Part shown: piece by piece, positions 1-10,710 of the stretch
Numbering within the stretch: position 1 is the first letter of the stretch
Layout of the letters: every line of letters starts with the position of its first letter
Assembly: GCA_002840735.1 (NCBI GenBank)
Contig: PHBY01000008.1
Span: forward strand, 1-64,000
DNA length: 64,000 bases
Direction of reading: 5' to 3'
From: Chloroflexi bacterium HGW-Chloroflexi-2
GTDB taxonomy: Bacteria; Chloroflexota; Anaerolineae; Anaerolineales; Anaerolineaceae
Program-made: the position numbers and the translations under genes
Notes under the pieces: model-generated
Databases searched by the model: none
What the model was told of the DNA's origin: nothing
What the model saw: only the letters and a program-made list of their open reading frames with translations

Positions 1-10
1 TGAAAGAAAA

Positions 11-134
11 GTTTCTTGGTGATAGGAGCGACAGTGGTACACCCGGACACATCTCGAACCCGGAAGTTAAGGCTGTTAGCGCCGATGGTACTTGGGGGGC
101 GACCCCCCGGGAGAGTAGGTCATTGCCAAGAAAC
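11..134 (+). rRNA. rrf: 5S ribosomal RNA
   Basis: Terminal stem TTTCTTGG...CCAAGAAA; conserved core CACCCGGACACATCTCGAACCCGGAAGTTAAG and GGGAGAGTAGGTCATTGCCAAG; followed by a T-run. Confidence 0.95.
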
Positions 135-152
135 TTTTTTTGATTTAAAAAA

Positions 153-692
153 TTACATTTCTTCTCTAAAAATTAATCCATATTTCTTTCGGGCGGCTAA
201 CCAGGCTTTTCGTAATAATTCATATACTTCTTGCGGATCATGAATATTGCGTAGCACAATCGTTGGTGATGATGCATCGGCTCCTTTAATAACAATATCC
301 CCGATCCCTAACATCCGTTCACTTACGTTCTGAGTGATATCAATGTCTTGAATACGAATCAGTTCATAATTCCCAATATCTTTCCCAATCAATCCGGTGA
401 TCACCTTGATTCGTTCGTTGGTTATAGTGTAGTTTTCAACCAGGGAGAGGAACGGGCGCCCTTCCCATAAAACCGTTTCTTCATCTTCAAGATCAACAAC
501 AGCTTTGGAGGAAGATGTGGATTTGGATACATCCTCCAGCAATTCATTGACCATCACCAGCAGGTTATCAGCGAGGTGATCAACAAATTTATTTTGTTGT
601 TCCATAGGGATTGCGTTTAGTGGTAAGCCACTCTGGGCAATTGCTTTCCAGATATTACTTTTTACTTTGGCTTGATAGGTATCAATTGACAT
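153..692 (-). CDS. PH-domain (bPH2-like) protein
   Basis: ORF 179 aa; DEETVLWEGRPFLSLVENYTITNERIKVITGLIGKDIGNYELIRIQDI motif typical of bacterial PH domains. Confidence 0.7.
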   Translation of the reverse strand: MSIDTYQAKVKSNIWKAIAQSGLPLNAIPMEQQNKFVDHLADNLLVMVNELLEDVSKSTSSSKAVVDLEDEETVLWEGRPFLSLVENYTITNERIKVITGLIGKDIGNYELIRIQDIDITQNVSERMLGIGDIVIKGADASSPTIVLRNIHDPQEVYELLRKAWLAARKKYGLIFREEM

Positions 693-793
693 CTCAAAAC
701 TCCTGATAAATAAAGTCTTAATTGGTAGGTAACTAAAAAGAATTCTTCTTTATGAAATAATCATACTCCCAAATCCCAATAGGTAATTAAATT

Positions 794-1543
794 TTATAAT
801 CGAAAAGTCCAGACATCATTGTTAAAACGTTCCTGAACCAGTTCCTGAGCCCGATGAATTTCTTGCTCGGAATAAGTACCGAATTCGATATTTCGGTTTC
901 TTTGGAAGCCCTGGATCAGGGCATTTTTTAATTCTTCCATGCTGACACCGGTTTGATCCACAACACTGGTCACCCGTTTTTGGACACTTTTGATTAATTT
1001 ATCGGATATCTTTTGATCACTGACATTTAATAAGCTAAACATTGTTTCAACATCAACGCTGTAAAGGATGGTGCCATGCTGTAAAAGGATCCCATTACGA
1101 CGGGTTTGGGCATTGCCGGATATCTTCTGTTCATTAACAAGAAGATCGTTGATCGGGGAGAAAACTGCATCAATCCCTAATTCTTTTAATGCAAAAATAA
1201 TATCATCGCAAATTACGCGATACGATTCAATAATATTGGTCGGAAACATTTCCAATGGCGCAATCAGACTGTAGGTCACTTCTCCTAAGCGGTCGTGATA
1301 CACAGCCCCACCACCGGTTAAACGCCGGACTACATCCACCCCGGCTTTTTTGGTGGCATCCAGATTGACTTCATTTCTGACACCCTGAAAGACGCCAATG
1401 GAAACAGCCGAGGGATCCCAGCCATAAAATCGGATGGTCGGTTGGGAAATACCTTTGCGCACAAATTCCATGATGGCTTCATCCAATCCCATGTTTGTAA
1501 TCGCGTTGAAATATTGAAAAGTAATCATGCGGAATTTTTTCAT
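794..1543 (-). CDS. lplA: Lipoate-protein ligase A, catalytic domain
   Basis: NMGLDEAIMEF, RRLTGGGAVYHDRLGEVTYS, INDLLVNEQKISGNAQTRRNGILLQHGTIL motifs; adjacent to lipA. Confidence 0.9.
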   Translation of the reverse strand: MKKFRMITFQYFNAITNMGLDEAIMEFVRKGISQPTIRFYGWDPSAVSIGVFQGVRNEVNLDATKKAGVDVVRRLTGGGAVYHDRLGEVTYSLIAPLEMFPTNIIESYRVICDDIIFALKELGIDAVFSPINDLLVNEQKISGNAQTRRNGILLQHGTILYSVDVETMFSLLNVSDQKISDKLIKSVQKRVTSVVDQTGVSMEELKNALIQGFQRNRNIEFGTYSEQEIHRAQELVQERFNNDVWTFRL

Positions 1544-1818
1544 TGAGTCGCCTCTTCCAGGGTATTGATTAAATCTTCGATGGTGATTCCAATCATTTCC
1601 GCTTCATTACTGTCCAGAATAAATCTTGTTTTCCTGAGCAATACATCTTTTTGAATTGGAACTGTAACACCAGTCAATTCTGAAACGATTTGATCGAGGG
1701 TTTCTTCCGGGTGTAAGAAAAAATCACCGGTGATTTTCAGACTCTCAATATAATCCGCGTAGGTCACGTCCAGACGCATCAATTTTCCGAACTTACGGGT
1801 GATGGAATTTGTTTTCAT
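1540..1818 (-). CDS. Lipoate ligase accessory (C-terminal/LplB-like) subunit
   Basis: 92 aa ORF overlapping lplA by 4 bp; content and position resemble the separate accessory domain of bipartite lipoate ligases. Confidence 0.6.
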   Translation of the reverse strand: MKTNSITRKFGKLMRLDVTYADYIESLKITGDFFLHPEETLDQIVSELTGVTVPIQKDVLLRKTRFILDSNEAEMIGITIEDLINTLEEATQ

Positions 1819-2762
1819 ATTTCGCTTTCAGCAGAATACAATGAGCGATGAACATTGCTTAAAGCACGCACCTGCTCATAGGCGTGGTAGGAAGAGCGTA
1901 CCAGGGGAGCACTTTCCACCCAACGGAATCCGAGTTCATACCCATATTCTTTCAATTCCTGGAATTCCTCCAGGGTGTAGTAGCGCATGATGGGTAGGTG
2001 TTGACGGCTGGGTTGCAGGTATTGCCCTATGGTGAGGATATCTACCCCCCAGGAACGTAAATCGCGCATCACTGCTTTCACTTCTTCCATCTCCTCACCC
2101 AGACCTAACATTATGCCGGATTTGGTGAGAATGTCCTGATTAATCTTTTTGGCATTTTCCAGAATGGTTTGAGACCATTCATAACGATCCTGTGGTTGCA
2201 CTTGTTTAAATAATCGCGGGACAGTCTCAACATTGTGATTTAAGATTTCAGGGCGGGCATCCATCACGATCTTTAATGCATCCAGGTCACCTTTGAAATC
2301 CGGAATAAGCACCTCAATGGAACATCCGGGTTGGTATTGACGGATTTTCTCGATAATCATGGCGAAAATCGGAGCGCCACCATCTTTACGGTCATCCCGA
2401 TTGACGCTGGTAATGACAGCATGATTCAGATCCATAGACTTGACTGCCAGCGCGACCCGTTCTGGTTCATCCCAATCCACAGCCAATGGTTTTCCCCGTT
2501 TTACATCACAGAATCCACAGGTACGGGTACACACGTCACCCAGCACGAGAAATGTGGCAGTGCCACTTCCCCAGCACTCACCCATATTGGGGCATTTTGC
2601 TTCCTCACAAACCGTATGCAACTCTTTGCGACGCATCAGACCTTTGAGCCAGGTGTAAGTCTCGCCACTGGGTTGTTCCACTTTGATCCAGGAAGGCCGG
2701 CGAATAGGGGTGGTGTCTAATTTTTGGGGGTCAACACGATTACGAGTAGGTTTAAATGTCAT
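1815..2762 (-). CDS. lipA: Lipoyl synthase
   Basis: CxxxxxC ([12 protein letters not shown]) plus radical [13 protein letters not shown]; full length. Confidence 0.95.
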   Translation of the reverse strand: MTFKPTRNRVDPQKLDTTPIRRPSWIKVEQPSGETYTWLKGLMRRKELHTVCEEAKCPNMGECWGSGTATFLVLGDVCTRTCGFCDVKRGKPLAVDWDEPERVALAVKSMDLNHAVITSVNRDDRKDGGAPIFAMIIEKIRQYQPGCSIEVLIPDFKGDLDALKIVMDARPEILNHNVETVPRLFKQVQPQDRYEWSQTILENAKKINQDILTKSGIMLGLGEEMEEVKAVMRDLRSWGVDILTIGQYLQPSRQHLPIMRYYTLEEFQELKEYGYELGFRWVESAPLVRSSYHAYEQVRALSNVHRSLYSAESEI

Positions 2763-2865
2763 GAAGTTATTATAATGGTAAAGAACCTTAAGTCAATATT
2801 TGTTGATAAAAATTGTCTAATATAAATCCTTCATCCATGTGATTCATTTTTATGACATAATTGTG

Positions 2866-2950
2866 TCATCTCAATATGACTGGGTAAGCGGGTGTTTTGG
2901 CGTGCAGCTGCACCACAAAAATACCCGGCTCGTGAATGATTGAAAGGACA
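2866..2950 (-). repeat. Dispersed hairpin repeat family, copy R1 (reverse orientation)
   Basis: Revcomp TGTCCTTTCAATCATTCACGAGCCGGGTATTTTTGTGGTGCAGCTGCACGCCAAAACACCCGCTTACCCAGTCATATTGAGATGA aligns with R2-R5. Confidence 0.75.
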
Positions 2951-2983
2951 TTGATCAATTAAAGTAGTTAATGGAGAGGATCC

Positions 2984-3415
2984 ATGAAAACCAGCTCCCA
3001 AATTTATGATATATTGATGGAAAATTACTTGCTCCTGGCAGAAAGCGATCGCCAGTTTTTTGCTCGTTTCCATTTGAGCCAGGTGCGATATTTCGCTTTG
3101 TTGCATATTTCCCAATATCCTGAAATCTCATTAACCGAATTGAGTAAGAAATTATTATGCACCAAAGGCAACACCACCCGCATCATCCAGGGAATGGTGA
3201 CGGATGGCTTCCTGACTGTAACCAAAGATCAAGATGATAAACGTGCAATGAAACTGAACCTGACCGAAAAAGGTATGGATGTATATCAGCAGGTCAGGCG
3301 TGAATTTGATGAATTCAATCAACATAGATTTGCCGGGGTAAGAGCCAATTCGGAGCAATTGTTGGCATTAAATACCACCTTGAAAGCCAGATTAGGAAAT
3401 AACCTCAAATCTTGA
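2984..3415 (+). CDS. MarR family transcriptional regulator
   Basis: wHTH: LTELSKKLLCTKGNTTRIIQGMVTDGFLTVTKDQDDKRAMKLNLTEKG. Confidence 0.9.
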   Translation: MKTSSQIYDILMENYLLLAESDRQFFARFHLSQVRYFALLHISQYPEISLTELSKKLLCTKGNTTRIIQGMVTDGFLTVTKDQDDKRAMKLNLTEKGMDVYQQVRREFDEFNQHRFAGVRANSEQLLALNTTLKARLGNNLKS

Positions 3416-3459
3416 CAGGTAAGAATAAGTATGTGATAAAATAGTTGATATATCAACTA
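3412..3459 (+). promoter_or_regulatory. Promoter (TTGACA-17-GATAAA) followed by perfect 18-bp palindrome TAGTTGATATATCAACTA (MarR-type operator)
   Basis: TTGACA 3412-3417, GATAAA 3435-3440, palindrome 3442-3459, upstream of the GH13 gene. Confidence 0.75.
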
Positions 3460-3477
3460 AATTAAGGAGCTGTCACT

Positions 3478-5325
3478 TTGAATCTTGCTGCTGTTTATCA
3501 CGAAGCCAAAAGCAAATATGCTTATATGTTTGACCGGAAAACTTTACACCTCAGATTGCGAACTGCCCGTGGAGATGTTCCTTCGGTAACACTGGTGGGT
3601 GGGGATCCATTCCGATGGATTCAGTCCGTAGAGGATCCGACCCATTGGGAATGGGATAAAAATGCTGCTTTCTTTGAACCCATGCAGTTGGAATATCAGA
3701 CCGCCTTACATGATTACTGGTTTGTGGCTGTTCAACCGCAATGGAAACGCATTCGCTATGCATTTATTCTGGAAAATGGTGATCAGAAGATTCTGTATGG
3801 CAGTCGTTCATTTTACGATCTCCATCAGCAGCCGGATGCACAATATGAAACCAGTTATTACTTTAACTTCCCATTTCTTAATCAGGAGGATCTGTTTCAA
3901 CCACCTGCCTGGGTAAAAGATACCATCTGGTACCAGATTTTTCCGGAGCGCTATGCGGATGGTAATTCAAGCAACAACCCTGAAAATATTCTACCATGGG
4001 GCAGTGAAGAGGACACGATCTATAAATTCTATGGTGGTGACTTGCAGGGTGTGATCGACCATCTGGATGAGTTGGCGGATTTGGGCATCAATGGCATTTA
4101 CTTCACCCCCATCTTTGAATCACCCTCTTCGCACAAATACGATACCACCAATTATTACAAGATTGATCCTGCTTTTGGAACCAATGAGTTATTCGGCGAG
4201 TTGATGGAAAAAGCGCATCAAAGAGGGATTCGAGTCATGCTGGATGCTGTATTTAACCACTGTGGCTGGTTCCATCCCTTCTGGCAGGATGTGGTCAAAC
4301 ACGGCCGTGAATCCAGATATTATGATTGCTTCTTTATCGAGCGCGATCCGGTCATCAATTTTGACGTGGAAGAAGGAAAAATCCCAAAAGTGAGCCTGGA
4401 TGATAGAGGAAATCTCAATTACGCAACCTTTGCTTTTACACCGCTCATGCCAAAATGGAATACCGATCATCCACTGGTTAAGGAATATTTGTTAGGAGCA
4501 ATCCGTTATTGGACGGAAACATACAGGGTAGACGGTTGGCGCCTGGATGTCTCCAATGAGGTTCCGCATGCCTTCTGGCGTGAATTCCGACATATGTTGA
4601 AGCACATCAACCCGGAAATTTATATCCTGGGAGAGAACTGGGATAACTCTTACCCATGGTTAATGGGAGATCAATTTGATGGCGTCATGAATTACGAATT
4701 GACCTACCCAATCTGGTTCCTTTTAGGTGAAGCAGATAAGGTAAAGCAAAAGTATGATGTGGTTGAATATCAGGAAGCCATCAACCAACTGTTAGCCAAT
4801 TATCCCAAACACAACTTGCCGGTTATGTACAATTTGATCGATAGCCATGATACGCCACGAATTATGAGTATTTGTGGTGATCAGATTGAAAAGGTGAAAC
4901 TGGCTTATTTACTTCAATTTACATTTGCCGGTGCTCCCAGCGTTTATTATGGCAGCGAGGTCGGATTGACCGGACCGGAAGGTCATAATCGTCGTTGCAT
5001 GCCATGGAATGAATCCCAGCAGGATCTGGGCATCCGTTCATTTGTGAAAAACTTGATTGAGCTCAGGAAAAAATACTCCGTTTTCAGCGTAGTTGATTTG
5101 AAATGGCTGCTGGTAGATTCTGAAAAACAGGCATTTATTTTCCAGAAAAACGAAGATCATCAGAGGTTGATTGTTGTGGTCAACACAAAAGCAGATGCCG
5201 TCATGTTAAAAATTCCCAACGAACTCAAAAATAAAAAATTTAAAGATCTCTTCACTGAGAAAGTAGTTGAATTGAAAGAAGTGCTTCATTTGAATAAATT
5301 TGAATTTAGATTACTACTCGGATAA
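3478..5325 (+). CDS. GH13 alpha-glycosidase (neopullulanase/cyclomaltodextrinase-like)
   Basis: DTIWYQIFPERYADGN, GVMLDAVFNHCG-like, DGWRLDVSNEV, LGENW, NLIDSHDTPR motifs; N-terminal beta domain. Confidence 0.9.
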   Translation: MNLAAVYHEAKSKYAYMFDRKTLHLRLRTARGDVPSVTLVGGDPFRWIQSVEDPTHWEWDKNAAFFEPMQLEYQTALHDYWFVAVQPQWKRIRYAFILENGDQKILYGSRSFYDLHQQPDAQYETSYYFNFPFLNQEDLFQPPAWVKDTIWYQIFPERYADGNSSNNPENILPWGSEEDTIYKFYGGDLQGVIDHLDELADLGINGIYFTPIFESPSSHKYDTTNYYKIDPAFGTNELFGELMEKAHQRGIRVMLDAVFNHCGWFHPFWQDVVKHGRESRYYDCFFIERDPVINFDVEEGKIPKVSLDDRGNLNYATFAFTPLMPKWNTDHPLVKEYLLGAIRYWTETYRVDGWRLDVSNEVPHAFWREFRHMLKHINPEIYILGENWDNSYPWLMGDQFDGVMNYELTYPIWFLLGEADKVKQKYDVVEYQEAINQLLANYPKHNLPVMYNLIDSHDTPRIMSICGDQIEKVKLAYLLQFTFAGAPSVYYGSEVGLTGPEGHNRRCMPWNESQQDLGIRSFVKNLIELRKKYSVFSVVDLKWLLVDSEKQAFIFQKNEDHQRLIVVVNTKADAVMLKIPNELKNKKFKDLFTEKVVELKEVLHLNKFEFRLLLG

Positions 5326-5343
5326 TCATCCCATCTAAATTCT

Positions 5344-5379
5344 AAAAATCCCCAATAGGAGTACCGGGGATTTTTTTTT
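5344..5379 (+). terminator. Rho-independent terminator
   Basis: AAAATCCCC AATAGGAGTACC GGGGATTTTTTTTT between convergent genes. Confidence 0.8.
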
Positions 5380-5415
5380 GCTGATCGTTGTACCTTCTGA
5401 ATTTGTCCCTTGTGT

Positions 5416-6387
5416 TTACTGATTGTAAATCTCTGGATTTACCGAAAAAGGTAAACGCTCTCCTCTTAACCCTGCCAATAGGTTTCCCGCAGCAATCAAA
5501 GCCATATTTTCCCGGGTACTGGTGCTGGCACTGGCAATATGAGGGCAAACAATGAGATTGTCTAATTCCAGCAAAGGGCTATCCATGGGTAAGGGCTCTG
5601 GGTCGGAAACATCGATCCCGGCAGCAAAAATCCTGTGATTTTTAAGGGCATCATAGAGTGCTGCCTGGTCAACAATTTCCCCTCTGGCAGTATTCACCAG
5701 GACTGCGTTGGGTTTCATCTTGCCAAAAGCATCAGCATTGATCAAATGTTTCGTTTCGGGCGTCAATGGTGTATGGATCGAGATAAAATCGGATTCGCGA
5801 TAGAGTGTGTCCAGGTCAACCTTGATGATCCCAGCCATTGGTTGGGTTGTGGGATCATAGATCAGAATGCGCATGCCAAAGCCAGTTGCTCTGCGAGCCA
5901 TTGCTTTGCCAATACGACCAAAACCGATGATTCCCAGTGTGGCACCAGCAAAGTCAACCCCCAACAATGTGGATGGACTCCAGGTTTTCCATTTTCCAGC
6001 CCGCACATGTTTTTCAGCTTCCACCACACGCCGACCGGCGCTCATCATCAAAGCAAAAGCAAAATCGGCAGTCGCTTCAGTTAACACACCGGGTGTGTTG
6101 CCCACAGAAATATTTCGTCGGGTGGCTTCTTGAATATCAATGTTGTTATAACCAACGGCATAATTGCTGATCACTCTTAAATTTTCTCCAGCAGCCTTAA
6201 TAACTTCTGCATCGATCGGATCGGATAATAAGGACAGGATGCCATCCACGCCTGGGACGTGTTGTAAGAGCTCCTCTTTTGAAGGGGGTAGATCCTGGTC
6301 CCATAAATCAACTTCACATTCTTCATAAATCAGGTTCAAGCCTGCATCCGGAATGCGACGGGTGATAAATACTTTTGGTTTAGTCAT
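5416..6387 (-). CDS. D-2-hydroxyacid dehydrogenase (glycerate dehydrogenase/glyoxylate reductase-like)
   Basis: GxGxxG ([15 protein letters not shown]), [29 protein letters not shown] motifs. Confidence 0.88.
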   Translation of the reverse strand: MTKPKVFITRRIPDAGLNLIYEECEVDLWDQDLPPSKEELLQHVPGVDGILSLLSDPIDAEVIKAAGENLRVISNYAVGYNNIDIQEATRRNISVGNTPGVLTEATADFAFALMMSAGRRVVEAEKHVRAGKWKTWSPSTLLGVDFAGATLGIIGFGRIGKAMARRATGFGMRILIYDPTTQPMAGIIKVDLDTLYRESDFISIHTPLTPETKHLINADAFGKMKPNAVLVNTARGEIVDQAALYDALKNHRIFAAGIDVSDPEPLPMDSPLLELDNLIVCPHIASASTSTRENMALIAAGNLLAGLRGERLPFSVNPEIYNQ

Positions 6388-6644
6388 AGTATTTTCCTAT
6401 TTATTTTTGATTTAAGTAGATAAATGATAACAAAAAATGGAATAAATTGATCTTTAAATTCTCAATCTGTAGATTTTTCACTCATCTACACAGGCCGGAA
6501 ATCCATTAGCAACTGCGTAAAACATGCTGAGAAAATGGTTGTTCCGAAATTGCCGTCAACGAATACTGAATCGAATGAACGAATGAGGTTTCTCAAATCG
6601 GATAGATTTTTATTTTTCTCTATGAAAATATGTTTCATGGTTTG

Positions 6645-8579
6645 TTAACTTGAAATGAAATACAACACTCCGTCATGTGGTTTTAGCTCAATTGATAATT
6701 CATTATCCCTCACATGATTAATTTCATCAGTTAACCAATTCATAAGTTTTAATGTTGTTGGCACTTTTAATTTATCTAAATCGAAAATCCTTTTTACTCG
6801 TTCCTCGCCGGTGTTAAAAATAAATAGAAGGTTATCCTGATTAGGGTTTGAGATTGGATGTTGTCTTTGAACGATGATGGGATCGTGACCAGTTTCAGAA
6901 AATTCATATGTTTTACCTAACAGGGGAAAATCACAGACCATTTTTTGTTTTTGTAAGAATTCTCTAAATAAATCTATTCTGTTTGGAGATAATTCGTCCA
7001 GTTTGTCACTCGTCATCATGACCCCACCTGTCATACCGACGTAGATCGCTAAGGATCTGATCTCAACATCACTCAAATGGTGGAAATTATTCCTTAACAA
7101 AAGACAATCTGGATCCGCTTGCCACAATATGTGATTTCCAAAATTTCGGTTTGCCAGATCATGTAATAAGTCATAAGCAGATCGTTCTCCTCTCCATGAA
7201 ACTCCCATATCCCTGCTGATCCGAACCGCTTCAACCAGTCCCACCGATGCCCACAAGGGACAACCACAGCCTACCCAGAGAGCATCCCCGATAGATTCCC
7301 GAATGGCTTCTGCTGTTTTTCTCCAAATTTGGATACGTGACAATCCAGGCGTATGGTAAACAGCACGCTCCGGTCCATATTCACTTCCAAGGAACATGAA
7401 GTCTGTTTTGAAATAATCACAACCCCAGTCATTGTGCCAGGTGGAAAAGACATCCTTTAAATACTGGATGGCTTGTGGATGAGTGCAATCCAAAATGTAA
7501 TATTCTTCGCTACGTTTGTGCCATCTAAATTCACCGTAAAATTGCATCTGAACCAGGGGTTTTCCAGTTTTTCTATCTTTGATTACCCAGTCTGGATGAT
7601 CCTGGAAAAGGTGGCTGCGGTTGCCAACCACGAATGGAGCGATCCAAAGTCCGGGTATGAAACCTTTGGCTTTGATCTGGTCCATTAAAAATTTCATACC
7701 AAGAGGAAATTGTGGTTTAATTTCCAACCAATCTCCCATCTCAGGCGTGAAACCGTCATCAATCTGGAAGACGTTCAATTCAAGATGAGAATTCTCTTTT
7801 ATTTTTGCAGTGCTGGCTAAATGTTCCAGAATGTTATTTTGATCGATCGATGCGTAAAGGTTGTACCAGGAACACCATCCAGTAAGGGGGAATTCAGGTA
7901 ACCTGGGAGGGGTAGGGGATGAAATAGCAACAATTTTTGCCCATTCTCGCAGTGCATTTTCCACTTCATCATGTTCAATGATCCAAAGCTTTTCGGATAG
8001 TATTATCTTGGTTTCTTGAATAGGAATTTGATCCCAAACCACCTCGATCGCAAGGTCGATATTCTCTCCAGCTTGTGTGATTGTGAATGTGTGTTGAAAT
8101 TGATCATGACGATCAAAACCGATAACTACACTTCCATCCATTTGCTCTGGGATTAGTTGCGTCATCGCATAACCTGTGAGTTGTGACTCAGCCCTTGATT
8201 TTTCCAGATTCCCGGATCTTACTGGGATATAACTCGAACTATCCCAACTGTGGTAACCATTTCGCAATATGGAATGGATTCCATGAAAGGATGTGAATTT
8301 TATGCCAAAGGAATTTAGCACAAAATTTGTGGGTAACCCTTCTAATCGAAATTGGAGATAATTTTGGTGAATGAGATCTGTAATATAAACATCTACATAG
8401 AAAACAAGGTTGGATTGACCTGGCAAGGAGAATTTGAAAGTAGTGAAATTTGGGTATTTTGAAACAATTGTCTGATATCGGTAATCTTTCAAAACTTCAT
8501 CATTGATGATTGGTTGAAGATTGACCAGATGAATCTCCCCGCATATTAGATCAAGTGATGTTGAATGATCGAATCTCAT
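6645..8579 (-). CDS. GH36-type alpha-galactosidase/melibiase
   Basis: GWCSWYNLYASI, NVFQIDDGF, GLWIAPFVV, DYFKTDFMF, WVGCGCPLW motifs. Confidence 0.85.
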   Translation of the reverse strand: MRFDHSTSLDLICGEIHLVNLQPIINDEVLKDYRYQTIVSKYPNFTTFKFSLPGQSNLVFYVDVYITDLIHQNYLQFRLEGLPTNFVLNSFGIKFTSFHGIHSILRNGYHSWDSSSYIPVRSGNLEKSRAESQLTGYAMTQLIPEQMDGSVVIGFDRHDQFQHTFTITQAGENIDLAIEVVWDQIPIQETKIILSEKLWIIEHDEVENALREWAKIVAISSPTPPRLPEFPLTGWCSWYNLYASIDQNNILEHLASTAKIKENSHLELNVFQIDDGFTPEMGDWLEIKPQFPLGMKFLMDQIKAKGFIPGLWIAPFVVGNRSHLFQDHPDWVIKDRKTGKPLVQMQFYGEFRWHKRSEEYYILDCTHPQAIQYLKDVFSTWHNDWGCDYFKTDFMFLGSEYGPERAVYHTPGLSRIQIWRKTAEAIRESIGDALWVGCGCPLWASVGLVEAVRISRDMGVSWRGERSAYDLLHDLANRNFGNHILWQADPDCLLLRNNFHHLSDVEIRSLAIYVGMTGGVMMTSDKLDELSPNRIDLFREFLQKQKMVCDFPLLGKTYEFSETGHDPIIVQRQHPISNPNQDNLLFIFNTGEERVKRIFDLDKLKVPTTLKLMNWLTDEINHVRDNELSIELKPHDGVLYFISS

Positions 8580-9604
8580 GTGAAAAAGACCTGTTGATTT
8601 TTCTCGGATGACGTGACCGCAGCTAAGACAAGATCCAATGATTTCGCTCCTTCAATCATTGGCGTTCGGGTGGCACTACCGTTTCGGATTGCCTTAATCA
8701 AATCCTGAGTCTGCAATTTTGTAAAATCTCTTTCTGAATTAACTGTAATTGATTTTACCGGATCCTGATCAGAGAAATAAAAGTCTGCATGATTGGCATT
8801 TTTAAACTCAGCTGTGATGTTCTTGGAAACTACTCGATAATCATTGATCCACTTGCCAGGAATTGCATTGTTGGTCGCATAAACAACGCCAATACCACCA
8901 TTTTGAAAGGATATGATCGTCGCACTCACATCTTCGATGGTGTATCCTTCAACTTCTTTATGAAATAGATTTCGTTGGGTGCTAAAAATACTGGTGGGAT
9001 CGCCACCCAGGTAGCGTAACAAATCAAACATATGAATAACCTGCTCAACCAGTTGACCTCCCGATTTGGATTTATCACGCCACCAGGGTGCATGTAACGC
9101 ATTGCAAAAATACCGTGCACTCATCAATGCGACGGGACCTGCAGCACCAGAATTGATTTTATCCTTCAAGGTTTCTACTGCTTCTCCGAAACGAAACTTA
9201 AATCCTACCTGCGTTTTGACACCAGCTCTTTCCGTTGCTTCAACCATTTTCCAGGCATCCTTTGATCGTAGTGCGATTGGTTTTTCAATCAGAATGTGGA
9301 TGCCTCTTTCCGCTGCCATTTCAACTTCGTTCGAATGCCCAAAGGGAGGTAAACAAATGATCAAAAGATCTAATTTTTCATGGGTCAAGAGGGATGTATG
9401 ATCTGAATAAATCGATGCGTTGGCATTGGAGTATAAGGAAGAAAATTCACTTGCCAGGTTGATATTTTGATCACAAAAAGCAGTCAGTTCCACTTCCTCC
9501 TGTAAGGAAGTTAAAATTTTGGCGTGTTGATGGGCAAATTGACCACAACCCAGTATAGCTGTACGAAGGCGACTCATGGATACTCTCTTTCCATTAATGA
9601 TCAA
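8576..9604 (-). CDS. Gfo/Idh/MocA family oxidoreductase
   Basis: RTAILGCGQFAHQHAKIL Rossmann start and HILIEKPIALRSKDAWKM (EKP motif); 4-bp overlap with the GH36 gene. Confidence 0.9.
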   Translation of the reverse strand: MIINGKRVSMSRLRTAILGCGQFAHQHAKILTSLQEEVELTAFCDQNINLASEFSSLYSNANASIYSDHTSLLTHEKLDLLIICLPPFGHSNEVEMAAERGIHILIEKPIALRSKDAWKMVEATERAGVKTQVGFKFRFGEAVETLKDKINSGAAGPVALMSARYFCNALHAPWWRDKSKSGGQLVEQVIHMFDLLRYLGGDPTSIFSTQRNLFHKEVEGYTIEDVSATIISFQNGGIGVVYATNNAIPGKWINDYRVVSKNITAEFKNANHADFYFSDQDPVKSITVNSERDFTKLQTQDLIKAIRNGSATRTPMIEGAKSLDLVLAAVTSSEKNQQVFFT

Positions 9605-10638
9605 AATTCGATCACGGATTGTATGATTTCTGTTGGGTTCTTGTCAATCAAATCAAACAGTTCTGCCGTCTGACTGAAAGGAACACGATGAGTGATTAAA
9701 GGTTGGAGATTCAGTAATCCATCCGCCTGCAATTGAATGGCTGTTTGCCATAAACGCAATTTATCCCAGCGATATTTCAATTCCGGATCAGTCCCAGAAA
9801 TTTGCGAACAAACCAGATTAATTCTGTTGTGGTGGAATTCTTCGCCAAGAAACAATCCTTTTGCTTCTCCTTGAAAGAAACCCATGGCAACAACACGTGC
9901 TGAATAAGCAGCAGATCGAATAGCTTGTTGTAGCGCTATGGTTGAGCCGCTAACTTCTATACACACATCTGCACCTTTTTCACCTGTGAGAGCTTTAATC
10001 CTTTGGACTACATCAACTTCCCCAGCATGTAAGGTTTGGAAAACACCCATTTTTCGGGCTGTTTTTAGGCGAGAATCAATGAGATCGACTGCAATAACTT
10101 TTGCTCCCGAAGCCTGAACCCCCTGACAAACGATCTGACCTAAAACGCCCAGGCCAAATACTGCAACTGTTTCACCTATTCGAATATGCGCATCATGAAC
10201 ACCATTCAAGGCTACTGCACCAATGTGAGAAAAAATTCCGCAAATGGGGTCTAATCCATCTGGCATAAGGTGATCTCTTGCGTAAGATTCATCGGCAATA
10301 TAATCGGTCTTATGTCCCCAGGGACCAAAAATATACTGCCCAGGATGAATATCTTTTACACTCTTTCCAACTGCCGACACAACACCTGATTCTTCATAAC
10401 CAAAATTATCTATGGGGTAGGTTAATGAGGATTGAGAGGATTCAAGAAACAAGCGGGTGATGGGATCCCATTGCTTGTTCAGAAATGGTGATGTACCCCG
10501 ATACTGTGACATTTCCGTGCCAGCGCTGATACCGGAAAATAAAGTTTTGATATGAACTTCGTGATCAGCCAATGGTGGTAGTCCATATGCCTGGATAGAA
10601 ATTTCAAAAGGATTATTCACAACAATCTTAAATGGCAT
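9601..10638 (-). CDS. Zinc-type alcohol dehydrogenase-like oxidoreductase
   Basis: FSGISAGTEMSQYRG, YEESGVVSAVGKSVKDIHPGQYIFG, GLGVLGQIVCQGVQASGAKVIAVD. Confidence 0.88.
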   Translation of the reverse strand: MPFKIVVNNPFEISIQAYGLPPLADHEVHIKTLFSGISAGTEMSQYRGTSPFLNKQWDPITRLFLESSQSSLTYPIDNFGYEESGVVSAVGKSVKDIHPGQYIFGPWGHKTDYIADESYARDHLMPDGLDPICGIFSHIGAVALNGVHDAHIRIGETVAVFGLGVLGQIVCQGVQASGAKVIAVDLIDSRLKTARKMGVFQTLHAGEVDVVQRIKALTGEKGADVCIEVSGSTIALQQAIRSAAYSARVVAMGFFQGEAKGLFLGEEFHHNRINLVCSQISGTDPELKYRWDKLRLWQTAIQLQADGLLNLQPLITHRVPFSQTAELFDLIDKNPTEIIQSVIEF

Positions 10639-10710
10639 AATTTTTTCCTTTCAAGTTATTAAGTTGTGGAAATGTGTTGACTTTGGATTATATTTATTGT
10701 ATTATAAATT

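Noticed and set aside
16-243. 75-aa plus-strand ORF at the window start
   Set aside because: Lies on the 5S rRNA gene and runs into the 3' end of the PH-domain gene.
2831-3115. 94-aa minus ORF
   Set aside because: Covers hairpin repeat R1 and the antisense of marR; no protein-like signature.
5635-6170. Several plus ORFs (149, 88, 77 aa) opposite the hydroxyacid dehydrogenase
   Set aside because: Antisense artefacts of a clear dehydrogenase.
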